The notes under the pieces were generated by a model. The model was not told the DNA's origin and did no database searches. It saw only the letters and a list, made by a program, of their open reading frames with translations. This document shows positions 53,743 through 63,133 of a stretch of DNA of 64,000 bases, piece by piece (positions within the stretch are counted from its first letter, which is position 1; each line of letters starts with the position of its first letter). The stretch is from a bacterium (GTDB lineage Bacteria; Electryoneota; Electryoneia; Electryoneales; Electryoneaceae). The position numbers and the translations under genes were made by a program. Where the stretch lies: positions 1 to 64,000 of the forward strand of contig JAHLLB010000009.1 of the NCBI GenBank assembly GCA_020444425.1. The letters run 5' to 3'.

Positions 53743-55154
53743 CAGAGTTGTTTCCGTAGTTGTTTCGCGAAGAGCAGGCCGATCACACCACAGAGTCCAC
53801 CTACCGTCCCGATGATGAGGAACAGCAGAGGCGCGGGGATCAGCTCCAGGATCAGCCCGGTCAACCCGCTTGAGATCGCCGACATGCCGACCACCGCAAG
53901 GCTGATTAGCGAGAAGATTCGCCCGCGCATGTTCGCCGGTACCACCTCCTGGATCAAGGACGCCCGGCTGACGGTGAGCAGCGGCACCGCCATGCCGTGT
54001 ATGACGGACAGGACGCCCAGTTGCGTTAGCGTCTGCGCGAAGAAGTACGGCACGAAGGTGAAGCCGTCGAACACCATCCCCCACAGCAGCATTTTACCCT
54101 TGGGAATCTTGCCACCCCAGAGCACCAGCCCGACGGTGCCGAGCAGCATGCCGACCGCGAACGCCATCGCCATCAGGGCGTAATCGGACGCACTCCCGGC
54201 GAACGTTTCCCGGATCAGCACCGGCATGCCGACAATCGCCGGCCCCATGATGAACAGGTTGTCGGCGACGGTGATCAACAACAGCGGCAGGATCACCGGC
54301 TGTTTCGCGGTGTAGCTCAGGCCCTGCCGGATATCGGTCCAACCCTCACGGACGCGAACGATCCATGGGCTGCGAGGAGTCGCATGCGGAGGAATACCGC
54401 CAGCGGTGGCTGACTCAGCAGTGGCCGGCCCGGATTGTCCAGGGACACTTGCTCCGCCAAGTGTCCCTTCATCCTCGGGACACTTTGAGGACAAAATGTC
54501 CCCAGGATGTCTGTCGGTCCCCACCACAGAAGAGCAGGCCGGATTGATGGATCGCTCCGGCTTCGGCCGCAGCAGCCAGATGGTGACAAACGACAGGAAG
54601 TACGCACCGGCGTCGAACGCGAACAGCGGGATCAGTCCCATCAGGGTGAGCAGACCACCGGCGATTGCCGGGCCCATCAGCAGCGCCAGTTGCCAGCTTG
54701 TCTGGATCAAGCTGTTGGCACGCAGCAAACCGGACGGCGGCACCAGTTGCGGGATAATGGCGTCCTTGGCGGGATTGAAGAACGCGGCCGCCGACGCGAT
54801 CACGAAGGCATTAATGACCAGTACCCACGGGCTGAGGAAGCCAAGCAGCGACGCCAGCGGGATACCGAAGATGGCGATCGCGCGGACGGCGTCCGCAATC
54901 AGCATCACTCGTCTCCGGTTCGCGCGATCAGCGACCACTCCGGCGACCAGTGCGAGCAGGATCGTCGGCAGATAGGAGCTCATCGCGACGAGTCCGGTGA
55001 TCGCCTTGGACGCCGTCAACTCCAGCGCCAGCCACAGCAGGGCGATCTGGTAAATGCTGTCGCCGCTCATGCTGACCACTTGCCCCGCCCACAGCAGGCT
55101 CAGGTTGCGGTTCTGGAAGACAGAGCGTAGGTAGCGTTTGATCGGTGAGCTCAT
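53742..55154 (-). CDS. MFS transporter with repeat-derived insert in the central loop
   Basis: The 470-residue, 12-helix protein belongs to the MFS_3/EntS-like exporters (NLSLLWAGQVVSMSGDSIYQIAL; ALVAGVVADRANRRRVMLI). Between helices 6 and 7, about 55 residues (INPACSSVVGTDRHPGDIL to GGIPPHATPRS) have low complexity and are absent from the usual short loop. The DNA there contains two GGGACA-type hairpins (54441-54468, 54477-54502), so a palindromic repeat has entered the gene in frame. The core helices are intact on both sides, so the protein is probably functional. ATG 55154 lacks a strong ribosome site. Confidence 0.85.
   Translation of the reverse strand: MSSPIKRYLRSVFQNRNLSLLWAGQVVSMSGDSIYQIALLWLALELTASKAITGLVAMSSYLPTILLALVAGVVADRANRRRVMLIADAVRAIAIFGIPLASLLGFLSPWVLVINAFVIASAAAFFNPAKDAIIPQLVPPSGLLRANSLIQTSWQLALLMGPAIAGGLLTLMGLIPLFAFDAGAYFLSFVTIWLLRPKPERSINPACSSVVGTDRHPGDILSSKCPEDEGTLGGASVPGQSGPATAESATAGGIPPHATPRSPWIVRVREGWTDIRQGLSYTAKQPVILPLLLITVADNLFIMGPAIVGMPVLIRETFAGSASDYALMAMAFAVGMLLGTVGLVLWGGKIPKGKMLLWGMVFDGFTFVPYFFAQTLTQLGVLSVIHGMAVPLLTVSRASLIQEVVPANMRGRIFSLISLAVVGMSAISSGLTGLILELIPAPLLFLIIGTVGGLCGVIGLLFAKQLRKQL
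54441..54502. repeat. Two GGGACA palindromes inside the MFS gene
   Basis: AGGGACACTT/AAGTGTCCCT (54441-54468, perfect 10-bp arms) and GGGACACTTT/AAAATGTCCC (54477-54502, one mismatch, loop GAGGAC). The second has the same loop sequence as the palindrome at 63937-63976. Confidence 0.8.
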
Positions 55155-55193
55155 GGCGTGGAAGGTACGGCAGCATCTGAGATTACGCCACAA

Positions 55194-55402
55194 CTACGAT
55201 TCGTTGTTTCTCAGTCCCCGCGTAAAGAAACGAGCGACAAAGAAGACGATCACCGACGTTCCGATGCCGAACACGGCAGGATCGAAGGTAGCGGCGTAGG
55301 GCGTGAATCGGTAGACCATTGGCACGGTGACGGCGACGATCATCGTCACGAAGATCGACACGTTCAGCGACTTGCTGCGTTCTTTCGTCGTCGCGCCGAT
55401 TA
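55194..55402 (-). pseudogene. Duplicated 3' fragment of the sodium:solute symporter gene
   Basis: About 70 codons on the minus strand (GATTKERSKSLNVSIFVTMI to VFFVARFFTRGLRNNES, then a stop) are nearly identical in protein to the last 65 codons of the symporter at 55504-56919. The frame is intact but the upstream part and any start codon are missing. It is separated from the full gene by the 18-bp-arm inverted repeat at 55402-55469. Silent differences show that the duplication is not recent. Confidence 0.85.
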
Positions 55403-55469
55403 AACCAGGGACAGACGGTGGTTTTTCTGTGAAATAAATAACAGATAATCTACCGTCTGTCCCTGGTTT
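55402..55469. repeat. Perfect 18-bp inverted repeat of the GGGACA family
   Basis: Arms AAACCAGGGACAGACGGT (55402-55419) and complement (55452-55469) surround a 32-base A/T-rich loop. It sits exactly at the break between the symporter fragment and the region after the full gene. Its tail TGGTTTT could also end transcription. Confidence 0.85.
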
Positions 55470-55503
55470 TATTTCGGAAGTGTTCTCCCGGAAATTCGCA
55501 ACA

Positions 55504-56919
55504 TCAGCCGCTCTTCAATCCCCGCGTAAAGAAACGAGCGACAAAGAAGACGATCACCGACGTTCCAACGCCAAACACGGCAGGATCGAAAGTGGCGGCG
55601 TACGGTGTGAAGCGGTACACCATCGTCGCCGCGACGGCCACGATCATCGTTACGAACACCGAAACATTCAGCGACTTGCTGCGTTCTTTCGTCGTCGCGC
55701 CGAGCACAACCGGCAGAATGATTCCCGGCGCCCAGGTGTGGTAGGTGAACAGCAGCAGCTCGATGATGTCTGACCACAGGAAGGCGATCAGCGTCGAACT
55801 GGCCCCGAGGATGATGGTCCAGTTGCGTGCCAGCTTGAGGATCTTCTTGTCCGCCGCTTCCCCTTTCCCGCCCCATTTGAGCTGATGCTCGAACAGGTCT
55901 TTGGTGAAAATCGCGGTAGCGGAGTTGAGCGCGGAGTCGGCGGATGACATCACCGCGGACAGCAGCGCCGCGATCATAATCCCGCTGATAATCGGGTTGT
56001 GCAATTCACGGATCACCACCGGCAGCGCCTGCTGGGGTTCGATGTCCGGGAAATTGACCTTGGCGTACAGGGCGATGAAGAAGACGATCAGCGGAAAGAC
56101 CAGTGTCAGGAAGAAACCGATCCCACCGATGCCGATTTTCGTGTCACGAACCGTCTTGCCGATGCAGTAGCGGGTCGCATATCCCGGCGCGAACGTCTCG
56201 CCGAGCAGGAACGCGAAGAAGGTTGTGATCAGGAAGGTGAATCCGCGGCCGCCGTCCCATTTGAGGAATTTGGAGGATACATCCGCCGAGACAGACTGCC
56301 ACGACGTGATGACATCCGGCGCGATAAAACCGAGCGTGAGCAGGAATCCTGCCATCAGGATGACGAACTGGTACACGTCGGTGTGGATCACCGCCAGCAG
56401 GCCGCCGGCGGTTGAGTAGATGATGACAATCGCTCCGCCGATGATGATTGCGTACTTGATCGCCTGCGATCCGCCTTCGACAGACGGCAGCAGGGTCGAT
56501 AATACGGACCCGATCGCAGCGATCTGTGCAGCGACGATGAAGACCGAAAAGAGCAATGAGAGGATGAGCACGACGAAGCGGGTGCGCTCATCGTAACGGT
56601 GCCCGAAGTAGCCGGCGACGGTGTACAGTTCAGCTTCCCGGAAGCGTGGCGCAACCACCAGCCCGGAGAAGATGAAGTGCATGTAGCCGCCCATGCTGAC
56701 CAGCACCATCAGGATGCCCCACTCGTACGATTTCCCCACCGCGCCGATGGAATAACCGCCACCGATGACGGTTGCGCCCATGGTCGCCGCGAGCAGAAAC
56801 CAGCGGACATCCCGTCCAGCAACGAGGAAGTCGTCCGACGAGTGAATCTTCCGTGCCTTGGATACACCCTTGAAGAAGATGAAGCCGAGATAAAGGGCGA
56901 GGATCGTCCATTGGATCAT
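55504..56919 (-). CDS. Sodium:solute symporter (SSS family)
   Basis: The 471-residue protein has about 13 hydrophobic helices and SSS family motifs: SSDDFLVAGRDVRWFLLAAT, ATVIGGGYSIGAVG, GLLAVIHTDVYQFVI and AALLSAVMSSADSALNSATAI with the sodium-binding serines. It takes up an organic solute (proline, pantothenate or sugar in relatives) with Na+. Substrate cannot be told. Its 3' end is duplicated just downstream. It is followed by no transporter partner; the racemase gene upstream is 68 bp away on the same strand, so the two may share a transcript and substrate, e.g. an amino acid. Confidence 0.9.
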   Translation of the reverse strand: MIQWTILALYLGFIFFKGVSKARKIHSSDDFLVAGRDVRWFLLAATMGATVIGGGYSIGAVGKSYEWGILMVLVSMGGYMHFIFSGLVVAPRFREAELYTVAGYFGHRYDERTRFVVLILSLLFSVFIVAAQIAAIGSVLSTLLPSVEGGSQAIKYAIIIGGAIVIIYSTAGGLLAVIHTDVYQFVILMAGFLLTLGFIAPDVITSWQSVSADVSSKFLKWDGGRGFTFLITTFFAFLLGETFAPGYATRYCIGKTVRDTKIGIGGIGFFLTLVFPLIVFFIALYAKVNFPDIEPQQALPVVIRELHNPIISGIMIAALLSAVMSSADSALNSATAIFTKDLFEHQLKWGGKGEAADKKILKLARNWTIILGASSTLIAFLWSDIIELLLFTYHTWAPGIILPVVLGATTKERSKSLNVSVFVTMIVAVAATMVYRFTPYAATFDPAVFGVGTSVIVFFVARFFTRGLKSG

Positions 56920-56987
56920 GCTTTCAGAGATACGACCCTCCCCCTTTCCGTGCGGTACGCCATGTGAAACGTTGCGAAGTCAACGAC

Positions 56988-58157
56988 TTAATTGGTGGAC
57001 AGCTTGTCCTCGATATCCTCAGTCACGACCGGCGGCAGCTCGACGTGTTTGGATGAATCCAGCGTCCGGCTGTATTCGTCAATCGACGGTGTCACCACCT
57101 TTTCGATGTACGGTCCGAGCATCAGTCGCGCGAGAGCACCGTACGATGGGCGGAATGTCACCGGATCACCGAGTTTCAAGTTGGCCGGATTGTCACCGAG
57201 ATAAATGACAGACACATCGCTGCTTGCGCCGACAATTTTGTGTGCCGGATTGACCGGAGTCAGGCCACCCATTTCAGTGTCGAGCTGACCCATCGTGACC
57301 AGAGCACGGTAACCGCGTTGGCCGGGTTCGTACTCGGTGTCGTCCAGGTTCTCGAACGGGGTGATGGTCAGCGTGTCCGACGGCGCAGTCAGGCTTTTTT
57401 CCTTGATCTCGACAATCTCGGTTTCCAGTGTGAATGCGTCCCCTCGCAACCCTTTCAGCAGTCCACCACGCACGAGATCCGATCCGAGGAACACCGATTC
57501 GCCGATGCGAAAGTGGTTGATCTGTTCCGGAATGCGTCCTTCCAGCAACAGCGGCAGGATGGAACTCGACCCGCCGGAGATCATCGGCAATGGCCGCTCA
57601 AACTTCAATTCCAGCAGCTCCTTGTACAGCACCAGCTGCATCACCTGATCGAGGTTTGGCACCGCTCCGGCAAGGCAGCCGAGGTTCGCTCCGATCCCGA
57701 GCACATCGATGTGCGACAGCTCAAAGATCTGTTGGTAAAAATCGACAAGTGTGCCGGGTAGAATGCCCTCCCGCAGATCCCCCAGCTCGATCATGATCAC
57801 GATCCGGTGGACCTTGTCAATCTTCTTCGCTTCTTCGTTCAGAGCCTTGATGATCTCAATTTCGGAATTGAGGCTGACATCCGCCAGTTTCACGATCCGC
57901 GGCAGTGCGGTCATGTGTGGCAGGCGCAGATACCACGATTCGAAATCGGGATTGACTCGTTCGATCGTCTGCAGATTGCTGAGGCGGGAATCCGCCATTG
58001 ACCGCACTCCGATCTTCTGGAGTGCAGCCAGAGTGTCCGAATGGCCGCACAGCACCTTGGTCACCAGTGTCCAACCGGCGTCATGCTCCTTCATCCAGCC
58101 GTCGATGACTTCGATGTTATGCCGCAGGACATCGAGGTTGATGATCAACCTGTTCAT
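56988..58157 (-). CDS. PLP-dependent alanine/ornithine racemase-family protein
   Basis: The 389-residue protein has the fold-III PLP barrel of the Orr/YhfX-like group: INLDVLRHNIEVIDGWMKEH, the PLP lysine Lys34 in TLVTKVLCGH, VIMIELGDLREGILP, LGIGANLGCLAG and PMISGGSSSILPLL. The C-terminal beta domain is present. Family members racemise ornithine or other amino acids. It is coupled to the GNAT gene (ATGA overlap) and lies before an SSS symporter, suggesting a small amino-acid use or D-amino-acid unit; that is inference. Confidence 0.87.
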   Translation of the reverse strand: MNRLIINLDVLRHNIEVIDGWMKEHDAGWTLVTKVLCGHSDTLAALQKIGVRSMADSRLSNLQTIERVNPDFESWYLRLPHMTALPRIVKLADVSLNSEIEIIKALNEEAKKIDKVHRIVIMIELGDLREGILPGTLVDFYQQIFELSHIDVLGIGANLGCLAGAVPNLDQVMQLVLYKELLELKFERPLPMISGGSSSILPLLLEGRIPEQINHFRIGESVFLGSDLVRGGLLKGLRGDAFTLETEIVEIKEKSLTAPSDTLTITPFENLDDTEYEPGQRGYRALVTMGQLDTEMGGLTPVNPAHKIVGASSDVSVIYLGDNPANLKLGDPVTFRPSYGALARLMLGPYIEKVVTPSIDEYSRTLDSSKHVELPPVVTEDIEDKLSTN

Positions 58158-58621
58158 TTGTTATACCTCATATCGGCGTACTTGGTGGTGAATCCGATCC
58201 GTTCGTACAGCCGCTTGGCCGGATTCTGGTACTCCACGTGCAGCTTCACATCACCGTCCGCTTCGTTGAGGCAGAAATCGATCAGCTTGCGTCCCACACC
58301 CTGCCCGCGGGTTTCGGGATCAACGGTCACCATCAGCAGCAACCACTCGGGAATGTAGCCCTTCATGCCGGTTCTCAGCATCAGGCAGGCGCCGAGCAGA
58401 TTTTCGTCACGGTGTGCGAGGGCGAGGAATCCTCCCTGCCCTGCGCCAGGTTCGAAAGCGTAGTCCATTGAGCGCTTGACATCTTCGATGGGGTCCTCGT
58501 ACGGGACCATGGTTTCGTGGAAGTAGTCGGCAATCCGTTCACGGGTTGCCCAGGCGGGGAACTCTTCCCAACGGTCAATGCGGAGAAAATCGGTGGAAAC
58601 ATCTGCGCTTGCGCTGCTCAC
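58154..58621 (-). CDS. GNAT family N-acetyltransferase
   Basis: The 155-residue protein has the acetyl-CoA-binding motif A of GNAT enzymes, LLMVTVDPETRGQGVGRKLIDF (RGQGVGRKL loop), and motif B LHVEYQNPAKRLYERIGF. The N-terminal part (EFPAWATRERIADYFHETMV) should set substrate choice. It probably acetylates an amine, perhaps an amino acid made or used by the coupled racemase. GTG start with AGGAG five bases before it. Confidence 0.87.
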   Translation of the reverse strand: MSSASADVSTDFLRIDRWEEFPAWATRERIADYFHETMVPYEDPIEDVKRSMDYAFEPGAGQGGFLALAHRDENLLGACLMLRTGMKGYIPEWLLLMVTVDPETRGQGVGRKLIDFCLNEADGDVKLHVEYQNPAKRLYERIGFTTKYADMRYNK

Positions 58622-58852
58622 AGCGGCTCCTGGTTTCTTGAAACATCAATGATGGAGATGACTTAAAACGATCTGGAAATCGTTTCAATTTCTCAGAATT
58701 CATCTCCGGAGGAATCGTATAAACTACGAATTTCACAAATTGAATTCAAACAATTTTGAATGCAATTTGATGCTCGGAGAAATGAATTCAGATGAGTTTG
58801 GAAGACGTTAAGAAGATGGCTGTATGCAACGCCAGCCCGTATCAATACGACC
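58622..58852. other. A/T-rich intergenic gap
   Basis: 231 bp with a short inverted repeat AAACGAT/ATCGTTT near 58667-58686 and otherwise A/T-rich sequence upstream of the GNAT-racemase unit, likely its promoter region. No gene is seen. Confidence 0.4.
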
Positions 58853-59467
58853 TTAGCGCCGTTTCGGCAGGCCGGCTCCCATGGCAGGAATCGCACGGAA
58901 AATGTACTCGATCATCGACGCGAGTGTCACCAGAATCACGATCCACGAAATGACGAGCACCGGCGCCGGTTTGAAGATGTCGAGAAACATCAAGGTTTCG
59001 AAGATGCTTTTCTCACGTACCGGCCAGAATACCGGTGACAGCACCAGCAGAAACGCCCCGACCGCCTGCACAACCGCTTTCGCCTTGCCGCTGATGTGCG
59101 CGGAGGCGGATTGCCCGGACCGGGTCACAATAACGCGAGTGTAGGCGACGGTCACATCCCGGATCGCCATCACAATCGGCACCGCCATCAGCGCCAAATT
59201 GTCGAATGCCAACGCGGTGTAGGTGATCAGCCGGGCGGTGGAATCGGCATACGGGTCGAGCGTCGCGCCGAGTTCGCTGGTGAGCTTGTATTTCCTGGCA
59301 ATGAAACCATCGAGGAAATCGCTGAGTTCGATCATCACCAGCAGAAGCAGAGTTACGGTCAACGTTGCCGGTGAATACTCGGTGGCCAGCAGCCACATAA
59401 GCAAGATCAGAGCGATCGGGATTCGGACCAGAGTCAGCATCAACAGACGCAGATACGGATTGCTCAC
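58853..59467 (-). CDS. CDP-alcohol phosphatidyltransferase family protein
   Basis: The 204-residue membrane protein has the complete signature Asp50-x2-Asp53-Gly-x2-Ala57-Arg58-x-Gly68-x3-x-Asp71-x3-Asp75 (SDFLDGFIARKYKLTSELGA, then TLDPYADS) and about six helices. It transfers a phosphoalcohol from a CDP-activated donor; length and motif fit PgsA-like or similar phospholipid synthases. The acceptor cannot be told. GTG start with GGGGGA upstream. It is divergent from the mscS gene. Confidence 0.88.
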   Translation of the reverse strand: MSNPYLRLLMLTLVRIPIALILLMWLLATEYSPATLTVTLLLLVMIELSDFLDGFIARKYKLTSELGATLDPYADSTARLITYTALAFDNLALMAVPIVMAIRDVTVAYTRVIVTRSGQSASAHISGKAKAVVQAVGAFLLVLSPVFWPVREKSIFETLMFLDIFKPAPVLVISWIVILVTLASMIEYIFRAIPAMGAGLPKRR

Positions 59468-59558
59468 AGTAATCCCCCGATCATGGTTGTTTCGCCCTGT
59501 CCTGCCTGACTATAGTGCGTAAACGTTACGAGTGTGTGCAATTCCGGAGTCGTGCTGG

Positions 59559-60593
59559 ATGGATGTTGCCGAGCTGTACAACAAGGCGTTGGAAACGGTG
59601 ACCACGTGGGCGCCGGTGGTGCTGCGCGTATTGCTGATCATGATCATATTGGTTGTTGTCTGGGGCCTGTTGCAGGCGCTGGTCAAACGATTCATGATCC
59701 GGGAGAAACCGGGCGACAGCGGCGGATCGAAACGCCTTCAGACGCTCGCGGTCATCTCACGCAGCGTGATCAACGTAGCATTGCTGGCGTTGGGGATCAC
59801 CTGGGTGTTGAGCGAACTGGGGATCAACCTCGGCCCCGTGCTCGCCGCCGCCGGTGTGTTGGGCCTCGCGATTGGTTTCGGCGCGCAAAGTGTGGTCGCG
59901 GATGTGTTGAACGGGTTCTTCATGATCCTCGAAGGGCAGGTCCGTGTCGGCGACTGGATTCTGACCAAGGAGGGCAGCCGTGGACGGGTCGAACAGATCA
60001 CCATGCGCACCTTGATCCTGCGCGACCTTGAGGGCAATGTCCACATCATCCCGCACAGCATGGTAGAAACCGTGGTCAACATGACCATGGCCTATTCCGT
60101 CTGCCAGATCGATATGGGCGTGGCCTACCGTGAGGACGCCGACGAAGTCCTGCGCGTGCTCGAAGAAGAAGCGCTGAAGTTGCAGAAAGACGAGACCGTT
60201 GGGCGCTTCATTTTAGGCCCGGCGGAAATCCTCGGCATCACCGAATTCGGTGACTCGGCGATAGTCTACCGGCTGCGGATCAGAACCGAAACCGGCCGGC
60301 AGTGGGCGGTACGGCGGATGTACAACCTCTACATCAAGCGCCGCTTCGATGCGGAGGGTATCGAGATCCCGTACCCGCACATCACGCTGTACGCCGGGGA
60401 GGACAAGGACGGGAACGCGCCCGCATTCCCGGTTCGGCAGAAACAGGGAGATGTGCCGTCGCCGAAAGAACAAAAGGCATCTCAGAGCAAACAGATCGCC
60501 GAACCAAAGGAACGTATCCAGCCAGCTCCCGGCCCGGAAAGCGGACCGGCGGAGGATCGGGAGCCGATTGTTGGTGATGGGGATGGTGAATAA
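59559..60593 (+). CDS. Small-conductance mechanosensitive channel (MscS family)
   Basis: The 344-residue protein has three N-terminal helices (VVLRVLLIMIILVVVWGLLQ; VINVALLALGITWVLSELG; the pore helix LAAAGVLGLAIGFGAQSVVADVLNG) and the cytoplasmic vestibule starting GQVRVGDWILTKEGSRGRVEQI. It opens under membrane tension to release solutes in osmotic downshift. The last 60 residues are a Pro/Glu/Lys-rich, probably disordered tail (PKEQKASQSKQIAEPKE) not needed for MscS function. ATG 59559 has GGAG 10 bases upstream. Confidence 0.92.
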   Translation: MDVAELYNKALETVTTWAPVVLRVLLIMIILVVVWGLLQALVKRFMIREKPGDSGGSKRLQTLAVISRSVINVALLALGITWVLSELGINLGPVLAAAGVLGLAIGFGAQSVVADVLNGFFMILEGQVRVGDWILTKEGSRGRVEQITMRTLILRDLEGNVHIIPHSMVETVVNMTMAYSVCQIDMGVAYREDADEVLRVLEEEALKLQKDETVGRFILGPAEILGITEFGDSAIVYRLRIRTETGRQWAVRRMYNLYIKRRFDAEGIEIPYPHITLYAGEDKDGNAPAFPVRQKQGDVPSPKEQKASQSKQIAEPKERIQPAPGPESGPAEDREPIVGDGDGE

Positions 60594-60684
60594 TCATTAT
60601 CTGTACCGGATACAGGTGCGCAATCGGAGCGTGACAACGAAATTCTTACGTTTGTCTTTCGCCTATTGTACCCGTGACAAATAG

Positions 60685-60719
60685 CAAAGCGAACCGGACA
60701 AATTGTCCGATTCGCTTTG
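60685..60719. terminator. Hairpin between convergent mscS and typA
   Basis: A long stem (CAAAGCGAA paired with TTCGCTTTG, then CGGACAA with TTGTCCG, one bulged pair between) lies between two converging genes. T-runs on both sides are short, so it is probably a bidirectional terminator. Confidence 0.6.
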
Positions 60720-60768
60720 TCTGAAACTCTCATGTATTTCCGTGGAACGGGTTTCAGCCCGGTACAGC

Positions 60769-62598
60769 TTACACTGCCGCCTTCTTCTCCGCCTTGCGCA
60801 TCGCGTCCTCGGACAGCCAGCGTTTGCGGATGCGCAATGATTCCGGCGTGACCTCGACCAGTTCGTCCTCGGCGATAAACTCCAGCGCGGTTTCCAGCGT
60901 CAGGATGCGTGGCGGATGCAGCATGTAGTTGTCGTCACTGCCGGAGGCGCGCATGTTGGTCAGCTTCTTTTCCTTCGTCGGGTTGACCCACATGTTGTCA
61001 CTGCGGCTGTTCTCGCCGACAACCATCCCGGAATACACTTCGACTGTCGGTCCGACAAACATCTGTCCTCGTTCCTGCAGGTTCTGCAACGCGTACGAGG
61101 TCGATTTGCCCATCCGGTCGGCGACCAGCGCGCCGGTCTTGCGGTGCGGGATTTCGCCGGCGTGTTCGCGCCAATCGAGGAAGATGTGGTTAATGATCGC
61201 GGTGCCACGGGTTTCGACCAGCAGTTGCGAACGCAAACCGATCAGGCCTCGCATCGGCACTTCGAACTCGAGCCGTACCCACCCGGACGAGTGGTTAACC
61301 ATGCGTAGCATCCGTCCCTTGCGGAAACCCATCGTCTGGGTGATCGTGCCGATATATTCTTCCGGGCAATCGAGGATCAGCTGTTCCCACGGTTCGAGCA
61401 GCTTGCCGTTCTCATCCAGATGAGTCAGCACTTTCGGCTTGCCAACCGCGACCTCATAGCCTTCACGACGCATCTGTTCGAGCAGGATGGCGAATTGCAG
61501 TTCACCGCGTCCGAGCACCTTGAACGAGTCTTTCGAATCGGTTTCCTCGACCCGCAGGCTGGGATTGCCCTGGATTTCCTTGAACAGGCGGTCGCGCAGC
61601 TGACGGCTGGTGACATACTTCCCTTCCCGTCCGGCGAACGGGCTGGTGTTGACAGAGAAGACCATTTCCAGCGACGGTTCGTCGATGTGCAATTCCGGCA
61701 ACGGGCGCGGATCGTCGGGATCGGTCAACGTCCAGCCGAGCTGGATGCCTTCGATGCCGGCGATGGCGACAATGTCACCCTGCTGAGCGCGATCGATGTC
61801 GATCCGTTTCAGTCCGGAGTAGCTGTAGAGCTTGGTGATCTTTGCCTTGTGACCACCATTCCCGCCGGTCATCAGGATGGTGTCGCCTACGTTGAGCACG
61901 CCATTGCTGACCCGTCCGATGCCGATCCGTCCGAGGTAATCGCTGTAGTCGAGCGTGGTGATCTGCAGCTGTAGCGGGTGATTTTCGGTGTATGTCGGCG
62001 GCGGCACGTGTTCGATGATCATCTGGAACAGCGGGCGCAGGTCGGTACCGGCAACGTGGGGATCGAGCGTTGCGGTGCCGGTCTTCGCAATGGTATAGAT
62101 GATCGGAAAGTTGCACTGATCTTCCGACGCATCGAGGTCGAGAAACAGGTCCAGGACTTCGTCCTCGACTTCGCCGAGACGGGCGTCCGGGCGGTCGATC
62201 TTGTTGATCACCACAATCGGGCTCAATCCGGCTACGAGGGCGTTGGAGAGCACATACCGTGTTTGCGGCAGTGGTCCTTCGGACGCGTCAACGAGCAGCA
62301 GGCAGCCGTCCACCATCTTTAAAACACGTTGCACCTCGCCGCCAAAGTCGGCGTGGCCGGGTGTATCGACGATGTTGATCGTCGTGCCCGCCCAGTTGAT
62401 CGCGGTGTTTTTCGCGAGGATGGTGATGCCCTTTTCGCGCTCGAGATCGTTGCTGTCGAGCACCCGTTCGGCGACCTGCTCGTTGGCACGGAAGAGGCCG
62501 GCCTGGTGCAGCATGGCATCCACGAGAGTGGTCTTGCCGTGGTCGACATGGGCGATGATCGCGAGGTTGCGCAGGTTGTTGCGTGACTGTATCGGCAC
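60769..62598 (-). CDS. typA: Ribosome-associated GTPase TypA/BipA
   Basis: The 609-residue protein is a translational GTPase related to EF-G. G1 is [16 protein letters not shown]2 lies near [13 protein letters not shown]3 [12 protein letters not shown] and G4 NKIDRPDAR. Domain II, the EF-G-like domain V and the TypA-specific C-terminal domain (GRKSTSYAL-type region [39 protein letters not shown]) are complete. TypA binds ribosomes under stress and helps 50S assembly in cold. Start is GTG with GGAG six bases upstream. The gene stands alone behind an 815-bp repeat-rich gap. Confidence 0.96.
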   Translation of the reverse strand: MPIQSRNNLRNLAIIAHVDHGKTTLVDAMLHQAGLFRANEQVAERVLDSNDLEREKGITILAKNTAINWAGTTINIVDTPGHADFGGEVQRVLKMVDGCLLLVDASEGPLPQTRYVLSNALVAGLSPIVVINKIDRPDARLGEVEDEVLDLFLDLDASEDQCNFPIIYTIAKTGTATLDPHVAGTDLRPLFQMIIEHVPPPTYTENHPLQLQITTLDYSDYLGRIGIGRVSNGVLNVGDTILMTGGNGGHKAKITKLYSYSGLKRIDIDRAQQGDIVAIAGIEGIQLGWTLTDPDDPRPLPELHIDEPSLEMVFSVNTSPFAGREGKYVTSRQLRDRLFKEIQGNPSLRVEETDSKDSFKVLGRGELQFAILLEQMRREGYEVAVGKPKVLTHLDENGKLLEPWEQLILDCPEEYIGTITQTMGFRKGRMLRMVNHSSGWVRLEFEVPMRGLIGLRSQLLVETRGTAIINHIFLDWREHAGEIPHRKTGALVADRMGKSTSYALQNLQERGQMFVGPTVEVYSGMVVGENSRSDNMWVNPTKEKKLTNMRASGSDDNYMLHPPRILTLETALEFIAEDELVEVTPESLRIRKRWLSEDAMRKAEKKAAV

Positions 62599-62821
62599 AA
62601 GGAACTCCGGAATCTCTGGTCTGGTACGGATGTTTCAATATGGGCCCGCGTGGAGGGAAGCATGCGGACAGCCGCGGTCTCTCATCGTGCGGAGGAGGCG
62701 GAAGATAGTGAGGAACGGGGTGAGATGTGCGAATTATGACCTGAACCGCGAGGCATGGTGCGTGGCCCGGATTGGTGCTGTGGTCCGACTCGGTGTCGTT
62801 GCCAAGTCGGGTATCATGGAT
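62599..62821. other. Upstream region of typA
   Basis: Presumed leader and promoter of typA; no gene and no clear boxes are seen. Confidence 0.35.
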
Positions 62822-62901
62822 CTGAGAGCTGAGATCTGAGACCTGAGACCTGAGACCTGAGACCTGAGACCTGAGACCTGAGACCTGAGACCTGAGACCT
62901 G
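62822..62901. repeat. Heptanucleotide tandem array CTGAGAC
   Basis: Two degenerate units (GAGAGCT, GAGATCT) are followed by about nine or ten perfect units of CTGAGAC. The unit is one base from ACTTGAG of the 24877 array when rotated. It lies upstream of typA. Confidence 0.9.
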
Positions 62902-62937
62902 AAGGCAAATAACTATAAACCGTCACTTGTCGCAACG

Positions 62938-63087
62938 TGCCCCAGACATTCATGTCTGGGATTATCCACTGACGGATGACCCGCGATAGCCGTCACAAAC
63001 ACCCGTGACGGACAATCACGGGCACCAACTATAAGTACGGACAATCATCAACCGACATGCCCACGACATTTATGTCGTGGATCATCC
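62938..63087. repeat. Two copies of the TGCCCC...GGAT(C/T)ATCC palindrome
   Basis: 62938-62967 has arms AGACAT/ATGTCT with TC centre. 63058-63087 has arms CACGACAT/ATGTCGTG, where both sides of the stem changed together. Between them, 62985-63030 contains CCGTGACGGACAATCACGGG-type inverted sequence. Confidence 0.8.
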
Positions 63088-63133
63088 GCTTCTGAACCAC
63101 TCCAACTGTCACCAGGATCCAGATTCGGTTCGT

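Noticed and set aside
55469-55876. Minus-strand ORF overlapping the symporter 3' end in another frame
   Set aside because: It lies inside the symporter coding region and has no ribosome site or family match.
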